Shown: positions 33,608 through 45,356 of the stretch, in pieces
How positions within the stretch are numbered: position 1 is the first letter of the stretch
Layout: the number at the start of each line of letters is the position of its first letter
Source: Corylus avellana
Lineage: Eukaryota; Streptophyta; Magnoliopsida; Fagales; Betulaceae
Reading direction: 5' to 3'
NCBI RefSeq assembly: GCF_901000735.1
Contig: NC_081550.1
Coordinates: 11,248,571-11,312,570, forward strand
Length of the DNA stretch: 64,000 bases
The notes under the pieces: model-generated
Database searches by the model: none
What the model saw: only the letters and a program-made list of their open reading frames with translations
What the model was told of the DNA's origin: nothing
Translations under genes and position numbers: made by a program

Positions 33608-34470
33608 GCGGCTAGTATGGCAATGCCCTTCTGCCGCGGATGTTTGGTGCGGGACGTATGCAAAAATCCAAAAGATGCCTACTGAGGGTATGAGCTTTAG
33701 ACAGATTGTTGAATCCGTTTTTAACAAGTGTGGGAAGGACGAAGTACGCCTTTTTGCGGGTACTGCAAGGAGGATATGGTTGCGTAGGAATGACTATGTG
33801 CATGGAGGCCTGTTTACCCACCCAACTGCTTTGTTACAAGGCGCTCTTCATTCTATGGAAGAATTTTCCGAGATTACTAAGCTGGAAGGTCCAAGACCCA
33901 GTCTCCTTGCTGTCACAGTGTCGAGGTGTTGGACTGCTCCATGTCCTAGATGGCTAAAGGTGAATTGGGATGCTTCTTTCCAACTCTCTTCGGGCAGGAT
34001 GGGTTTTGGGGCAGTGGTACGAGATGAACAGGGGACGGTGAAAGCTGCTATCAGCAAAACTATGGTGGGACGTCTTGACCCGTCGGTAGCGGAAGGCAGG
34101 GCTTTGCTCGTGGCGATAGGCCTGTGTAAGGAGATGGGTTTCAGAGATATTCAATTTGAAGGGGATGCTCAAGTAGTGATAAATGCAGTAAACTCAGCGG
34201 AAACGGATTGGAGCAGAATAGGGCTCATGGTCACAGATATTAAACGTGAGCTGGAGACTCTCTCACAATGGAGGATGCAGTTCGTGCCCAGGGGTAGCAA
34301 TGGAGTCGCCCATATTTTGTCGAAGGAGGCTACGACCAGTTTTTTAAATAAGTGTTGGATCAACGAGGTACCGGATTGTATTAAGGATCTTGTCCTGCTG
34401 GAGAGCAGGGCTGTATCTTTTGATACTTAATGAAAAGGAGCACTTTTTGAGTTCAAAAAAAAAAAAAAAA
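33608..34470 (+). mobile_element. 5'-truncated LINE with poly-A tail and target duplication
   Basis: A poly-A tract ends at 34470. The flanks share AAGCCCTAGCCRCCT (33593-33607 and 34471-34485, one mismatch), a 15-bp target duplication typical of LINE insertion. Only the 3' end of ORF2 is present, with the RNase H frame described separately. Confidence 0.88.
33675..34430 (+). CDS. LINE ORF2 C-terminal fragment with RNase H domain
   Basis: A 251-codon open frame shows the plant LINE RNase H (RVT_3-like) domain. LKVNWDASF carries the first Asp (codons 94-102), AEGRALLVAIGLCKE the Glu, and QFEGDAQVVINAV the second Asp. RGSNGVAHILSKEA and a C-terminal WINEVPDCIKDLVLLES complete it. The end is close to that of the LINE at 37053-37352. 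Upstream residues (NKCGKDEVRLFAGTARRIWLR) match the linker after the zinc-finger region of LINE reverse transcriptases. The ATG is internal to the original ORF2 and probably not a real start; the fragment is open because the insertion is fairly young. No evidence that it is expressed. Confidence 0.7.
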   Translation: MPTEGMSFRQIVESVFNKCGKDEVRLFAGTARRIWLRRNDYVHGGLFTHPTALLQGALHSMEEFSEITKLEGPRPSLLAVTVSRCWTAPCPRWLKVNWDASFQLSSGRMGFGAVVRDEQGTVKAAISKTMVGRLDPSVAEGRALLVAIGLCKEMGFRDIQFEGDAQVVINAVNSAETDWSRIGLMVTDIKRELETLSQWRMQFVPRGSNGVAHILSKEATTSFLNKCWINEVPDCIKDLVLLESRAVSFDT

Positions 34471-34485
34471 AAGCCCTAGCCACCT

Positions 34486-35394
34486 ATGCATCTTAAAGGC
34501 TCCAAGTTTAAATTTTAAAGATATTACTTTTAAGGAAACTTGGTAAACTGCATTGATTTCTCTAGTCCTCTTGTGTTGAACCTAGCCTCCATTACATCCT
34601 CATCCCAATAAACAAAATTGGGTAGCATTAATCTAATTTACGTATCTATAATGGGATATTTTTATGATTTTATAGTTTAGTAATTATGTTATTGCTTTAA
34701 GAACCATTAAGAGAGAAAATCGATTATGAATTAAATCACCTTATAACAATTTACACATTACAAGAGAAATTGCCTCTACTTATTTTGGTATTATTATTAT
34801 TATTATTATTATTTAAAATAAATATATTCACCTCACTAGCCTCCAAACCCTAGAAGGGTAGTCGAGAGAATAAGACAAAACCCTAGCCTCCTTTAAGATT
34901 GAAAACACACGTACATATCGTACCTCTCTCTCTCTTTGTTCTTCCTAGCACCCAAATAAATAGGAACAAGACAAAACCCTAGCCACTTTTCACATTAGCC
35001 GTACCCCACTACCCAAGCATCACTTCTCTGCAACATACTACACAAAACTCTCAAAGCTTTGAGTCATCTTCTCCGACTTTCATTTCTACTTGAGGTAAAT
35101 TATTTTATTTCTCCTTGTTGATTTCTTTTATGTTTTCAATTAAATATGTAAGTATAATTGTTGTTCATACTTGTGCTATATATTGTAGATGAAAAACCTA
35201 GACCATGCCTAATCTTGAGAATACTTTATGGGATATGTCTCTACATTAGTACAACAAATTGCAACTCGTCCTTTCTTTTACATACCTTTAAGAAATCTAT
35301 ATTTCATATAAATATATAAATATATTTTTATTGCTTTTGACTTGTCAACCACCATGTTCATGACCTTTCTCATGTCACCTTTTAAAGAACTCAT

Positions 35395-35430
<36 letters not shown>

Positions 35431-35948
35431 TTTTATTGGGTGAAGTAAAAGAGAACGTGCACGCCGGCATTTTTTTTTTTTTTAATATTAAAAAATTAAA
35501 AAAAGAAAAAAGAAAATAGCCTGGCGTGCTAAGCACGCTGGCGTTCTCAGAATCACGGCCCCCTTTTATTTGCCTTGGAATTTATCAACCAACGCTATCA
35601 ACCAACGCTCAATTGTCTTTCAAGAAGCCAAGAATAGTTACTTAGGAACCAAAGTGTTTTAGGCCTAATAGTATAAAATTAGATTGAAATATGATAGTAC
35701 TATTATGTCATTATTGATAATTTGAATATAAAACCACATTTTTATATCAATGTTAGTCAAACAGTATTATTTGAAGGCAACCCAACTCTCTCTCTCTTCC
35801 TCTCCGTGTCTTAGATTTTTTTTTTTTTTATATTTTATTTTATAATTTTGTATTTCTTTTTTTTACGTAAAGAAAATAAATATTTTTCTATAATTTTTAT
35901 TGTGTATTCGTAGAGGTGTGATTACTTCTAAGGTGTGTTTACTTCTAG
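34486..35948. other. Non-genic stretch with microsatellites
   Basis: No supported coding sequence. It holds a (TTA)n tract at 34788-34812, a CT-rich stretch at 34925-34940 and an AT microsatellite at 35397-35427. The 34890-35100 segment (ACAAAACCCTAGCC, CT-rich, then GAGGTAAATT) looks like the leader of a transcript or an LTR, but no frame follows. Confidence 0.4.
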
Positions 35949-36300
35949 GGTAAATATATCATAAGTCCGTGAGTTAAACCGCCAAAATTAAAAAATCCCT
36001 AAGGTTTTTTTTTTTTTTTTTTTCGATAAATTACTCTCTGGGTCAATCGAAATACCAATAAATATCTACCATCAATTTTTTTTAACAGTTGTTGAACAAC
36101 TCATTAAAATATTAATTTAATTTTAAAATTTAAATGTAAAAATAAAATAAAATAAAAAATTGAAAGGGTGGCCAAGGGTGGCACCCCTATCCTGGGGTGG
36201 GTTGCGGCCACCCCCAGGGCGTAAGCCACCCAATGGGTGGTTTGGGTTGGCCGCGAGCCATGCCTAAGCACCCATGGGGTGGCCCATGGCCACCCCTAGG
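35949..36300 (-). repeat. Half of a Mutator-like foldback with GGGGTGGCC core
   Basis: 35949-36150 is the reverse complement of the repeat at 52984-53196 and at 8460-8624 plus 24621-24675. It is followed by a GC-rich block (36165-36300) of alternating GGGTGGCC and GGCCACCCC, like the core of 30311-30941. The other arm is missing. Confidence 0.65.
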
Positions 36301-36302
36301 GC

Positions 36303-36590
36303 TGTAAATGAGCTGACACACTCGACAGCTCGCTCGATACCCGCCCGGCTAAACTCGATTCGAGCTTGAGCTTGACACTGTACAAGCTCGCGCGTTAATG
36401 TTGAAATTCGCTCGATTAGCTAGTGACACATACCCGGCTCACTCGATTAAACTCGATGGAGGCTCGAGAGTTCGACTCGTTTAAGTTGAGATTGTTTAAA
36501 GCTCGCTCGACTCGTTTAGGGCTCGTGAGCTTGACCCGAGTATCGCTCGACCCGACCCGACCGCACGAGAATGTAACTATGTTTATAGAC
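36303..36590. repeat. GAGCTCGA-rich hAT-like repeat, truncated
   Basis: It begins AGGGCTGTAAATGAGCTGAC and continues with many copies of GCTCGA/TCGAGC, a pattern typical of short hAT-type elements. The matching right terminus is absent. A relative lies inverted at 52690-52982. Confidence 0.55.
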
Positions 36591-36609
36591 TATGGTATAA
36601 ATCAATAAT

Positions 36610-36960
36610 AATCATATATTTAATGTGTATACAATCAACTAATTAAGGGTATAACTAGCATTATATTTATATGGACTATGTTATTAATTATAGGTTTAAT
36701 GTCCAATTCAAAAAAAAAAAAAAAAAAAGTTTAATGTCTACAATTAACTAATTATGGGTATAACTAACATTATATGTATTATGTTATTAATTATAGACTG
36801 AATGTATATACAATTAACTAATTAAGGGTATAATTAACATTATATGGACTATGTTATTAATTATAGATTTAATGTGTACACAATTAACTAATTAAGGGTA
36901 TAACTAACATTATATGGAATATGTTCTTAATCATAGTTATAATTTTATAATTTAATAACT
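36610..36960. repeat. AT-rich minisatellite, four units of about 70 bp
   Basis: Units carry CAATTAACTAATTAAGGGTA, then TAACATTATATGGACTATG and TTATTAATTATAG. The motif recurs at 36631, 36741, 36811 and 36881; an A-run of about 20 bases lies between the first two. A further unit of the same family lies at about 43945-44035, beyond the LINE. Confidence 0.8.
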
Positions 36961-37052
36961 TAGTTAATACTTAACACTTTTTTTTTTGAACAAAAAACTC
37001 GCTATATTATCATTGATAAAATCAGAAAGTGGAGAAAAACTCCAACAAACTA

Positions 37053-40000
37053 TCAAGAAGATGGAGCTAATTGCTCCATCAAAATAATGTCTCTAATACA
37101 ATCTGGAATGGAATCTCTCCATATTCTATCATTGACATTTGTCGTTGCCATCTTCGCCAGCGGGTGTGCCGCCTCATTTGCTTCCCGATTAACAAAAACA
37201 CACCTCCACCTTGAGACCAGTTGCAAAATACGACGTGTGTCCTCCACTAAGTGTTCGAAACGGCTCCATTTCCTCATTGTAGAATTGAGAGCTTCCACCA
37301 CCTGTTTTGCGTCCCCCTCCAATATTAGATGTTGGAGCCAAGGTCTCGACATAGGCTTACTGCATGAAATAAGGCAAGAGCTTCCCCCGTCGTTGGCTCA
37401 AGAGAGCCTAGCCGTGATTTGCTCATCGTAGCTACAACTCTTCCCCTTTCCTCCCGGATAACAACACCTATTCCTATCTTTCCACATGACTTGTCAAAAG
37501 CTACGTCCCAGTTCGCCTTGTACCAACCTTGATTAGGGACCACCCACTTTGTTGGTGGATTAATATTGCTCACAATGTCTTTTGCAGACTTTTGGTCGTA
37601 AATCTGCTTGAGTTCCTCGGCATATTTGGTTGTTTCCTGCACCATAATGTTTTGGCCGGTGAACACACGTTCATGTACCCATTTATTTCTCCTCATCCAA
37701 ATTTGACGGGCAAGTTGAACAAATAATGCAAGGTCCTCTTTCCCACATCTGACCATCATCAATTCTACCACCGACATAAAATCAGTTCCGGTTGTAACAC
37801 TCTTTTGGAAAATTCTTTTGCAGCAGCCCCATACATCCATAGCTGCTGGGCATCCCCAAAGAGCATGTAAGGCTGTTTCAGGTTCCCTCTCACAGATTCG
37901 GCAAAATGGTTATTTCACCACCTTTCTTTGCAGTAAATTGTCTTTTGTAGGCAGCAGATTATGGCATGCTCTCCAGAAAATTTTTTTTGCTATATTTTGG
38001 ATGGGTAATTTCCACAATATCTTCCAGATTGGGCTATCCTTTTTTTGTTTTGAGCTTTCCGGGGCCTTCCTACCATCCACCTCTTTCGCCAAATGGTATG
38101 CACTTTTCACCGAGAAAATGCCTAAATTTGTGCATCTCCAGATCTGAGTGTCCGGTTGATTTGTGCGGCTAATTGGAATAGTGTTTATCGCTGCTATCTC
38201 CTCCACCGTGAATAAATCTGCTAGCTTATGTTGATCCCACCACATTGTTTCCCAATTGATTAGTGTACATACCTTACAGTTCAGATTCGTGGACTGTGGA
38301 AGAGAATGAATTCGATAGGTCCATGGCTTTGGGATCCAGCTATCACCCCATACGTTCACTTCTTGGCCATTACCAATTCTCCAAAATAACCCAGCCTCAA
38401 GTAAATCTCTAGCCCCATGGATGCTCCTCCATGCAAAGGATGGCTTGGTACCCAACTTTGCCTTCAAAATACTCGCCGTTAAACTGTTAGGAGATTGAAG
38501 AAGTCGCCAACATTGTTTTGCGAGTAATGCCTTATTGAAGCTCACCAAATCTCTGAATCCCATACCCCCACGATCTTTTGGCAGACCCATCTGACTCCAT
38601 CTCATCCAATGGATTTTAGAATCATTCTCTTGATGCCCCCACCAAAATTTTTGCATCAAAGAATTAATTGCACCACACAGTCCCTTGGGTAAGAGGAAAA
38701 TGCTCATACTATATGTCGAAATGGCTTGGATCACCGCTTTCAATAAAATCTCCTTCCCAGCTTGCGACAAAAATTTTAGCTTCCAATTGCCCAAGTGCCT
38801 CCACACGCTATCCTTAATACTTTTAAAAGCTTGATTCCGAGACTTCCCCACTAGTGCTGGCAACCCCAAATATTTGTCGTACCGCTGCGTAGATGGTATT
38901 CCTGCCATCCTCAATAGTTCCTGCTGGGTCACAGTTGGGGTATTGCGACTAAAAAAAAAAAAACGACGTCTTTGCTTGGTTAAGCCGTTGTCCCGAAGCC
39001 AACTCATAATCATGTAAAATTTTTGACATTTTCCGCCAATGAAGTGGAGTAGCCTTGCAAAACAAAAGACTGTCGTTGGCAAAGAAAAGATTATTTAACC
39101 AGGGTCCTTTTTTGGAGGTAGGAACCCCAGGTAATTCACCGCTTCTTTCCGCTCGGGTTAGGAGAGCACTAAGAGCTTCTGCACATAACAAAAACAGATA
39201 CGGTGATATGGGGTCCCCTTGTCGAATTCCCCTAGAAAGGAAAATTCGACCCGTAGGTGTTCCATTAACAAGGACTTCGTAATTTGCAGATTTAACACAC
39301 ATCATAATCATTTGAGTCCCGCGATTATCAAAACCCATCTGGCACATTAAAGCTTCTAAGAAATCCCATTCCACCCTATCATTGGCTTTACACATGTCGA
39401 GTTTAGCCGCCATATAACCCACCTTTCCCCACATCCTTGAATGCATAGTATGGAGAGTCTCATATGCAGCTAAAATGTTATCTGTAATTAAACGTCCTGA
39501 GATAAAGGCACTTTAGTTTGGGGATATTATTTCTGGTAGCACCACTTTCAGTCTATTGGCAAAAGTTTTAGAGACAAGCTTATAAAACACATTCCATAGA
39601 CTAATTGGTTGGAATTCCGTAACACAAGAGAGATTAGCCATTTTTGGAATTAGAGCAATATAAGTCAAATTAAGCTCTTTATTCAAGCACCCATTATTCA
39701 AAATATGAATTACAACATTACTAACCTCCACCCCACATTAGCCCAATTCTTTTGGAAAAAGCCTGCTGAAAAACCATTAGGCCCCGGTGCTTTAAGTGGT
39801 GACATTTGATTTGAAGCCGAATTCACTTCCTCCACCGTGAATTCCTTAAGTAGAGTCTCGTTCATAGCTGGGGTCACCCGTTTCTCCACCGCCTCTATCA
39901 CTTGTGACATATGCCTTGGAACTTCAGCAGTAAATATATTAGTAAAATATCTGACAAAAGCTTCCCCAATTTGATCCTGAGATTCCCACACTGCCCCTCT

Positions 40001-41143
40001 CTCATCTGAAATACGTGTGATCAGTTGTGCCTTTTTTTTCTCATTTGCACAAGCATGAAAAAATTTTGTGTTTTGGTCCCCATACCTCATCCAATCAACT
40101 TTGGCTCGTTGACGCCAATGAAGATCTTCCTCTTCTTGCAACTTGTACAGGTCTGATTTCAATTTTTGAATGAGAGAAGCATTCACATCTTCATTTTTAT
40201 TTTGCTCCAGGAGCAGATTTTCAGCTACCTGTTGGATCCTTCTCACATTTTTCCTGCCGTTTACCTGCTGCCACCTCAACAAGCTGCATTTACTCTCTTG
40301 TAATTTGGCCTCCATTGATTTCCACGTTCCCTGCACAGTCTTCTTCACTCTCCAAATTTTTTTAATGGCTTTTTTACATTCTCTATTCTCCCCCCACTCA
40401 GCCTCAAAACGGAAAAGTCTCCCTTGCCTTCTTATTTTACTGCTGCCGATTGGATTTATAAAGAGTGGAAGATGGTCCAAACAAATGGACACCTCCATGG
40501 ATGACTCCACGTTAGGATACATGTTATGCCATGCATGATTAGCAACAACCCTATCCAACCTTTCCATTGTATAATCATCCCCTTCACGCCCATTATTCCA
40601 AGTAAACAACGGTCCTTTACATAGAAGCTCATAAAAGCCACAAAAGTCTAGAGTATTTTGAAAATTCTCCATAAGATACCGTGGTCGTCGCCTACCCCTT
40701 ACTTTTTCAGAATCTATTAGAATTTCATTGAAATCCCCCGCACATAACCATGGTCCCGGCACCATAGATTTTAGAAACCTCAAAAGCCCCCATGCCTCAA
40801 TGCGCTTGTGTGTTTCTGGATGACCATAGAAACCCGTAAAGGTCCATTGCACCATATTTGTTGGTTTAACTGTAGCGTTGATGTGTCGCTGGCTGTAATT
40901 CTGAATTTCAATCCCCATTTCATCCCTCCAAAGGAACGCTAAGCCTCCACTTCTTCCGATACTATCCACTGCTAACATATTCTTGAAGCCCAATTTTTGT
41001 TTTATAATAGTCATCTTTTTATTGCGCAACTTGGTCTCCATGAGGAAAACCATTACGGGACACTTCTCCTTCACCTTACGGCAAAGTTCACGAACTGTTT
41101 GAGGGTTCCCAAGCCCTCTACAGTTCCAACATAATATCATCAT
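37053..41143 (-). pseudogene. LINE ORF2: endonuclease, reverse transcriptase, RNase H (broken)
   Basis: Domains in order on the minus strand. First the endonuclease (41143-39710: LCWNCRGLGNPQ, FLMETKL, WLCAGDFNEIL, ERLDRVVAN, LDHLPLF). The reverse transcriptase follows (39731-38949), then thumb and zinc-finger linker (39082-37910: GNWKLKFLSQAGKEILLKAV, GLPKDRGGMGFRD) and RNase H (37840-37053: NWDVAF, GEALAL, EGDAKQVVEAL). The reverse transcriptase box reads FANDSLLFC where the family has FADD, so a catalytic Asp is lost, and the YDRVEW box reads NDRVEW. Frameshifts occur near 39720, at the A-run 38949-38962 and near 37340. Stops occur near 39513 and 37910. The enzyme cannot be active. Confidence 0.88.
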
Positions 41144-41157
41144 ACCGGTCGGCGGGG

Positions 41158-42757
41158 CTATGACCCAGTCCCCGCCATTCCCGATCTGTCATTGAGTGCG
41201 TCCTCCTCATCTCTTAGTTTAAGTGTTTTTTCCAGTTGTTTTTTACCCTGCTTCACTGTCTTCTGCTTAGGATCCACATTGTTCTCCTCATTATCTCCTT
41301 CTCCTTTTCTCTTGCCTATAGTTATTGATAAGTCGAGGTCCAGCCTCAATTGTCCAGCCCTCGCCCTTCTTTTCCACTTCTGCACCACGTGGAACTGGCC
41401 ATTTAATCCTGTTGGCAGCTCCTCATTAAAAACTCCTCCAGTAGATGTGCCATCTGTCTCGCAACCTATCTTCTCCTTATGGTGCGTAGTATCCTCCATT
41501 ACTTCCTGTATTGTTTCCCTATATTTCTGACTATATTTATCTTCTCCATAATTTATGACGCCTGCATTTCTTTCAGCTCCTTTCCCCTTTTGCTTTAAAA
41601 TCTGGGCTGACCGCATTAATTCACTTTCCTTCCTTTGCCTTTCAGTAACGTCCATATTATTATTCTCCATCAATATAGCTATTTTTTTTTTTTTTTTTAC
41701 CGAAAACAGCTAGCTGCTCATAATGATCTCCATGATTCCCTCCATGATCTACACCATCTCCATTACTGCTCGTTGTATCCATAACGGTAACTCCTCCGCC
41801 AACCACCGGGAACATCGGGGCCTCCTGTCGTGGGTTGTCCTCCAGCACAACCGGAGATGGAATCCCGCTGCCCCCACCTGAAGAACCGGCCCCCATAGAT
41901 TTACTACTCCGCTCCTCCTCCATGTTCGCAGCCGCTCCTTCTTTCTCCGCCCCGTACCTCCCAGCAAATCTTGAAGAATCTTGGTCTCCACGCCTTCTAG
42001 GAGAGGGCACCCTCAACCATGGCCCATACTCAACCACCGACTCCTATGTTCGACGCCAACTAATATTAGAGCAACCCGTCTGTCCATGACTGATTTTTCC
42101 GTAGTCAAAACAATACCTTGGCAATCTTTCATACTGGAAAGTAATCAATCTTTTTTTCCCTAACAGATTGATAACTCTTCCTCTGGCAAGAGGTTTCGTC
42201 AGGTCAATTTTAATTCTGACTCGCAAATACTTTCCCCACCCTACACCATCCTCATCAGTGTCTACCTCCTCCACCGTCCCCATAGTGGAACCAATTTGGA
42301 GACCAACCTCCTTTCCCATGCAAGCAAGTGGGAGATTGAACATTCTTACCCAAAACTCCGCTTGTTCAAAATCTATCTCTGTCAGGGATGACAAACCGTC
42401 GAAGTCCACCACAGAGAAAATGTTCCCTTCAAATATCCTTGGTCGTCCTTCCAGCACCCTTATTTTGTCCCATTCATGCTCAAATTCCATCAAGAACAGA
42501 TTATCACCCACCACTTTGAATGACAGATGACCTGTAGGGCGCCAACCCTTCATTAGCTTACGTTTGATAGTATCTTTTCCAACAAAATGATCGGCTATTA
42601 GTTTACCCACCAAGCAGCACTTTCCCCGTGACACCAAAACCTCCATCGTATGTGGCTGAATCTCCACCTCTCCAATCTCCCCCTCATTAAGTGAAAGATT
42701 CTCCCAAAGCCTTGTGATCTCTTCCGCTATCTCCATAACAAAACTTCTCGGATCCAC
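41158..42757 (-). pseudogene. LINE ORF1: DUF4283-type nucleic-acid-binding protein (broken)
   Basis: It starts MDPRSFVMEIAEEI at 42757. The first part (GRPRIFEGNIFSVVDFDG, FWVRMFNLPLACMGKEVG) is the DUF4283 domain common to plant LINE ORF1 proteins. A CCHC knuckle follows but reads CFDYGKISHGQTGC, so the second Cys is Tyr. An in-frame TAG near 42044 ends the frame; translation resumes in the same frame (42037-41660, low-complexity Gly/Ser-rich). It then shifts at an A-run near 41681-41698 into 41673-41158, which is basic and ends just before ORF2. The role in the family is binding of the element RNA. Confidence 0.82.
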
Positions 42758-43057
42758 TAAGTTACAAAATACAGTAAAAAACAGCTAGCCTCCACCGTTC
42801 GAAGAACGTGAAGATTAGTTTTGCTTCTCCTCTAGGGTTTTGAGACTAGAGAGAAAAAATTCTAGATGAGGCTCCTCAAAGTCGATGCTCTGTTAGTATT
42901 AAGTAACTATAATTTCAAACATTATGGAACCTCCCATGTACTTTTCAATATAAAATAGCCACCATTGAGGTACCATAAACATCTACCAAGGATTTTAGGT
43001 GCAATGTAAAGTACAAGTGATCATTCTTCCTCGCCCAAACCTTTTTACTTAACACTT

Positions 43058-43067
43058 AATATATACT

Positions 43068-43106
<39 letters not shown>

Positions 43107-44380
43107 TAAATTACAAAACATAAGAATGAGAATGTATGATATAACTTATAAGTTATAAGTAACTGCAAAGGTAGTTAATATGTAACTACTAATTAGTTAT
43201 ATACTTTCTTGTTTTTTTTTTTTTTTTCCTAAGGAATTAGTTATATACTAATTATGTTACTTGTTGCTAGTTAATAGTGTGTGACATTATTATAATTTAA
43301 TTGTAACAGTTTAACATATTAATTATTACATATATGATATATGAATCATATGATATATCATATATGAATCAATATGATTTGAAATTATTACAAAGTTACT
43401 AACATGTAACACTATATACAAAATTGATTATAAATTATTACATATATGATGTATTGATGTATGATATATTAATTACAAATTTCAAATTTAATATGTAATT
43501 AATGACAACTATGTTTATGAACTATAGTCTATATATGTTACTTACTTACTTGTTTATGTCTTAGAGATATATTAATTAGGACTAGGAGACTTAAAACACT
43601 AAAACAATTAGACATTATAGACTACTAGTTAGTCTAGTTACTTAGTTAATAACCTAGGGATAAGTTGATAACTAAATAATCTAACATGATAAGTTATTAA
43701 TATTAACTATTAATTACTACTATTACATTACTAGTTAGTCACTTAGTATTTAGTAAGTTAGTATGTTATATATTAATGGTGTTAAGTATAACATATTAGT
43801 TAAAATTGTAAATAATTCTACATATAATATGATAATAGTGATTAGTGTGTGTGACATAATGGCATTATTTGATAATACTAATAGTATGTGAAAATGTGAG
43901 TCGTGAATGTGACTATGTTTATGGACTATATTATTAATCAATAATAATCATAGATTTAATGTGTATACAATTAACTAATTAAGGGTATAACTAGCATTAT
44001 ATTTATATGAGACTATGTTATTAATAATAGGTTTAATGTATTGGTGTATGGTATATTAATTACAAATTTCAAATTTAATATGTAATGTAGCTATGTTTAT
44101 GAACTATAGTCTATATATGTTACTTACTTGTTTTTGTCTTAATGATATATTAATTAGGATTCAGAGACTTAAAACACTAAAACAATTAGACATTATACAC
44201 TACTAAATAATGCTAAATAATACAACCATTTTTAAACCTATTTATTTTTTTGTGATATTTTTAAACCTATTTAGTATTTACTTAAAATTTTGTTTTAGAG
44301 TTTTTATAGGTACTATTGCATGCATGGTTTGTTGCGTACTTTAGTTAATTAAACGGCTGTGATTTAATTGATACGAATTT
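43058..44380. other. AT-rich non-genic stretch
   Basis: No coding sequence. An AT microsatellite occupies 43073-43101. Short repeats of the GATATATGAATCA and TATGTAATTAATGAC type occur at 43320-43500 and again at 44040-44110, and one unit of the 36.6 kb minisatellite family lies at about 43945-44035. Confidence 0.55.
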
Positions 44381-44389
44381 GTATTTAAT

Positions 44390-45112
44390 TGTAACTGTTT
44401 TGATCATTTATTGGATAATTAAGAAGCGAGCTCATCTAAAATCACCCATACTAGATTATTCTGATTATTTGAAATTTGAAATATTTCATCTTAGAATCAT
44501 AGCCGTCCGATTTTAATTGATTTAATAATAACCATTGGATTTGATAAATGGAATGCAGCTGTAATCCATTCCTAATGTGAGAGTTATATGGTGTTCCACA
44601 TAACACCTTGAGCTCATTAATCCGTTGTTCTGAATTTAATCTGAAAATAAAGATCAAAATTAACGGTCAAGATCATTTATTGGATAACGCATGGAACTGG
44701 ATTCACCAACTCATGCATGTGGAGGATAAATTCACTCTCGTACTTCCCTACACATGCATGGTCTACGAGACTGCAACAGTCTCAGTTTGCACGCAAGCTG
44801 TCTCAGCCGTCCAAAATTTTGTGATGAAATCTAAGCCGTTGGATGCATGCAATGGATGACAATTGTAAACCATTTAATTGCGTAGGAGTTATATGGTGCA
44901 TCCGAATCGTTGTAAGCTTCCCTTGATTGAGCTAATCCAACGTCCTTTATTGAATGAGAAGATAAGGATCAAAATAAATGGTCAAGATCATTTATTAGAT
45001 AGTGAGCTCACATGAAATTACTCATACTATATTATTATGATTATTTGAAATTTGAAACTTTTCATCTTATAATTATAGTCGTCGGATGTAACTTGATTTA
45101 ATCCAAGCCGTT
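44390..45112. repeat. Degenerate direct repeats of about 290-320 bp
   Basis: The phrase GGTCAAGATCATTTATTRGATA occurs near 44665 and 44980, with a related GATCATTTATTGGATAATT near 44402. Each is followed by related blocks (GAGCTCA...ACTCATACT, GATTATTTGAAATTTGAAA, CAGCCGTCCRA/AAGCCGTTGGAT). No coding sequence is recognised. The copia element at 45118 inserted at its right edge. Confidence 0.5.
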
Positions 45113-45117
45113 GATTC

Positions 45118-45344
45118 TGTTGAGGAAATAAATCTGTGCAACGGTCATAAAACAATCGAGAAAGGCAAATTCCCAACCAGCAACGTTAACATTCCTTCTA
45201 CATAGATAATTTCCATGTATAGAAGATCTTAACATTATTTTTGTAACGGCTATGTAAATCATTTTTATGTATAAATACCCATCATGTAAATCAATTATCA
45301 TCAAGTAATACATACAAAATTCCTTCTCAGTTTAGTTTTTATCA
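45118..45344 (+). repeat. 5' LTR of copia C
   Basis: 227 bp, TGTTGAGG...TATCA. It contains TATAAATACC near 45270, a likely TATA box for the element's transcript, 75 bp before the LTR end. Confidence 0.93.
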
Positions 45345-45356
45345 TGGTATCAGAGC
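45345..45356 (+). other. Primer-binding site of copia C (initiator tRNA-Met)
   Basis: TGGTATCAGAGC directly abuts the 5' LTR; it is complementary to the 3' end of initiator tRNA-Met, the standard primer of plant copia elements. Confidence 0.93.

Larger units (their letters stand above)
36980..43045 (-). mobile_element. Near-full-length L1-type LINE
   Basis: The element reads leftward, with its oligo-A tail as T-run at 36980-36987. A 12-bp target duplication TACTTAACACTT flanks it (36968-36979 and 43046-43057), although its last Ts could belong to the tail. It carries ORF1 (41158-42757) and ORF2 (37053-41143), separated by about 15 bp, and a 5' leader of about 290 bp. At 6.07 kb it is of normal full length for plant L1 elements. 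Both ORFs are broken, so it is immobile. Confidence 0.9.

Noticed and set aside
41192..42163. Several + strand frames of 80-120 codons over the LINE ORF1
   Set aside because: They are antisense shadows of the minus-strand ORF1 and ORF2, which carry the recognisable domains.
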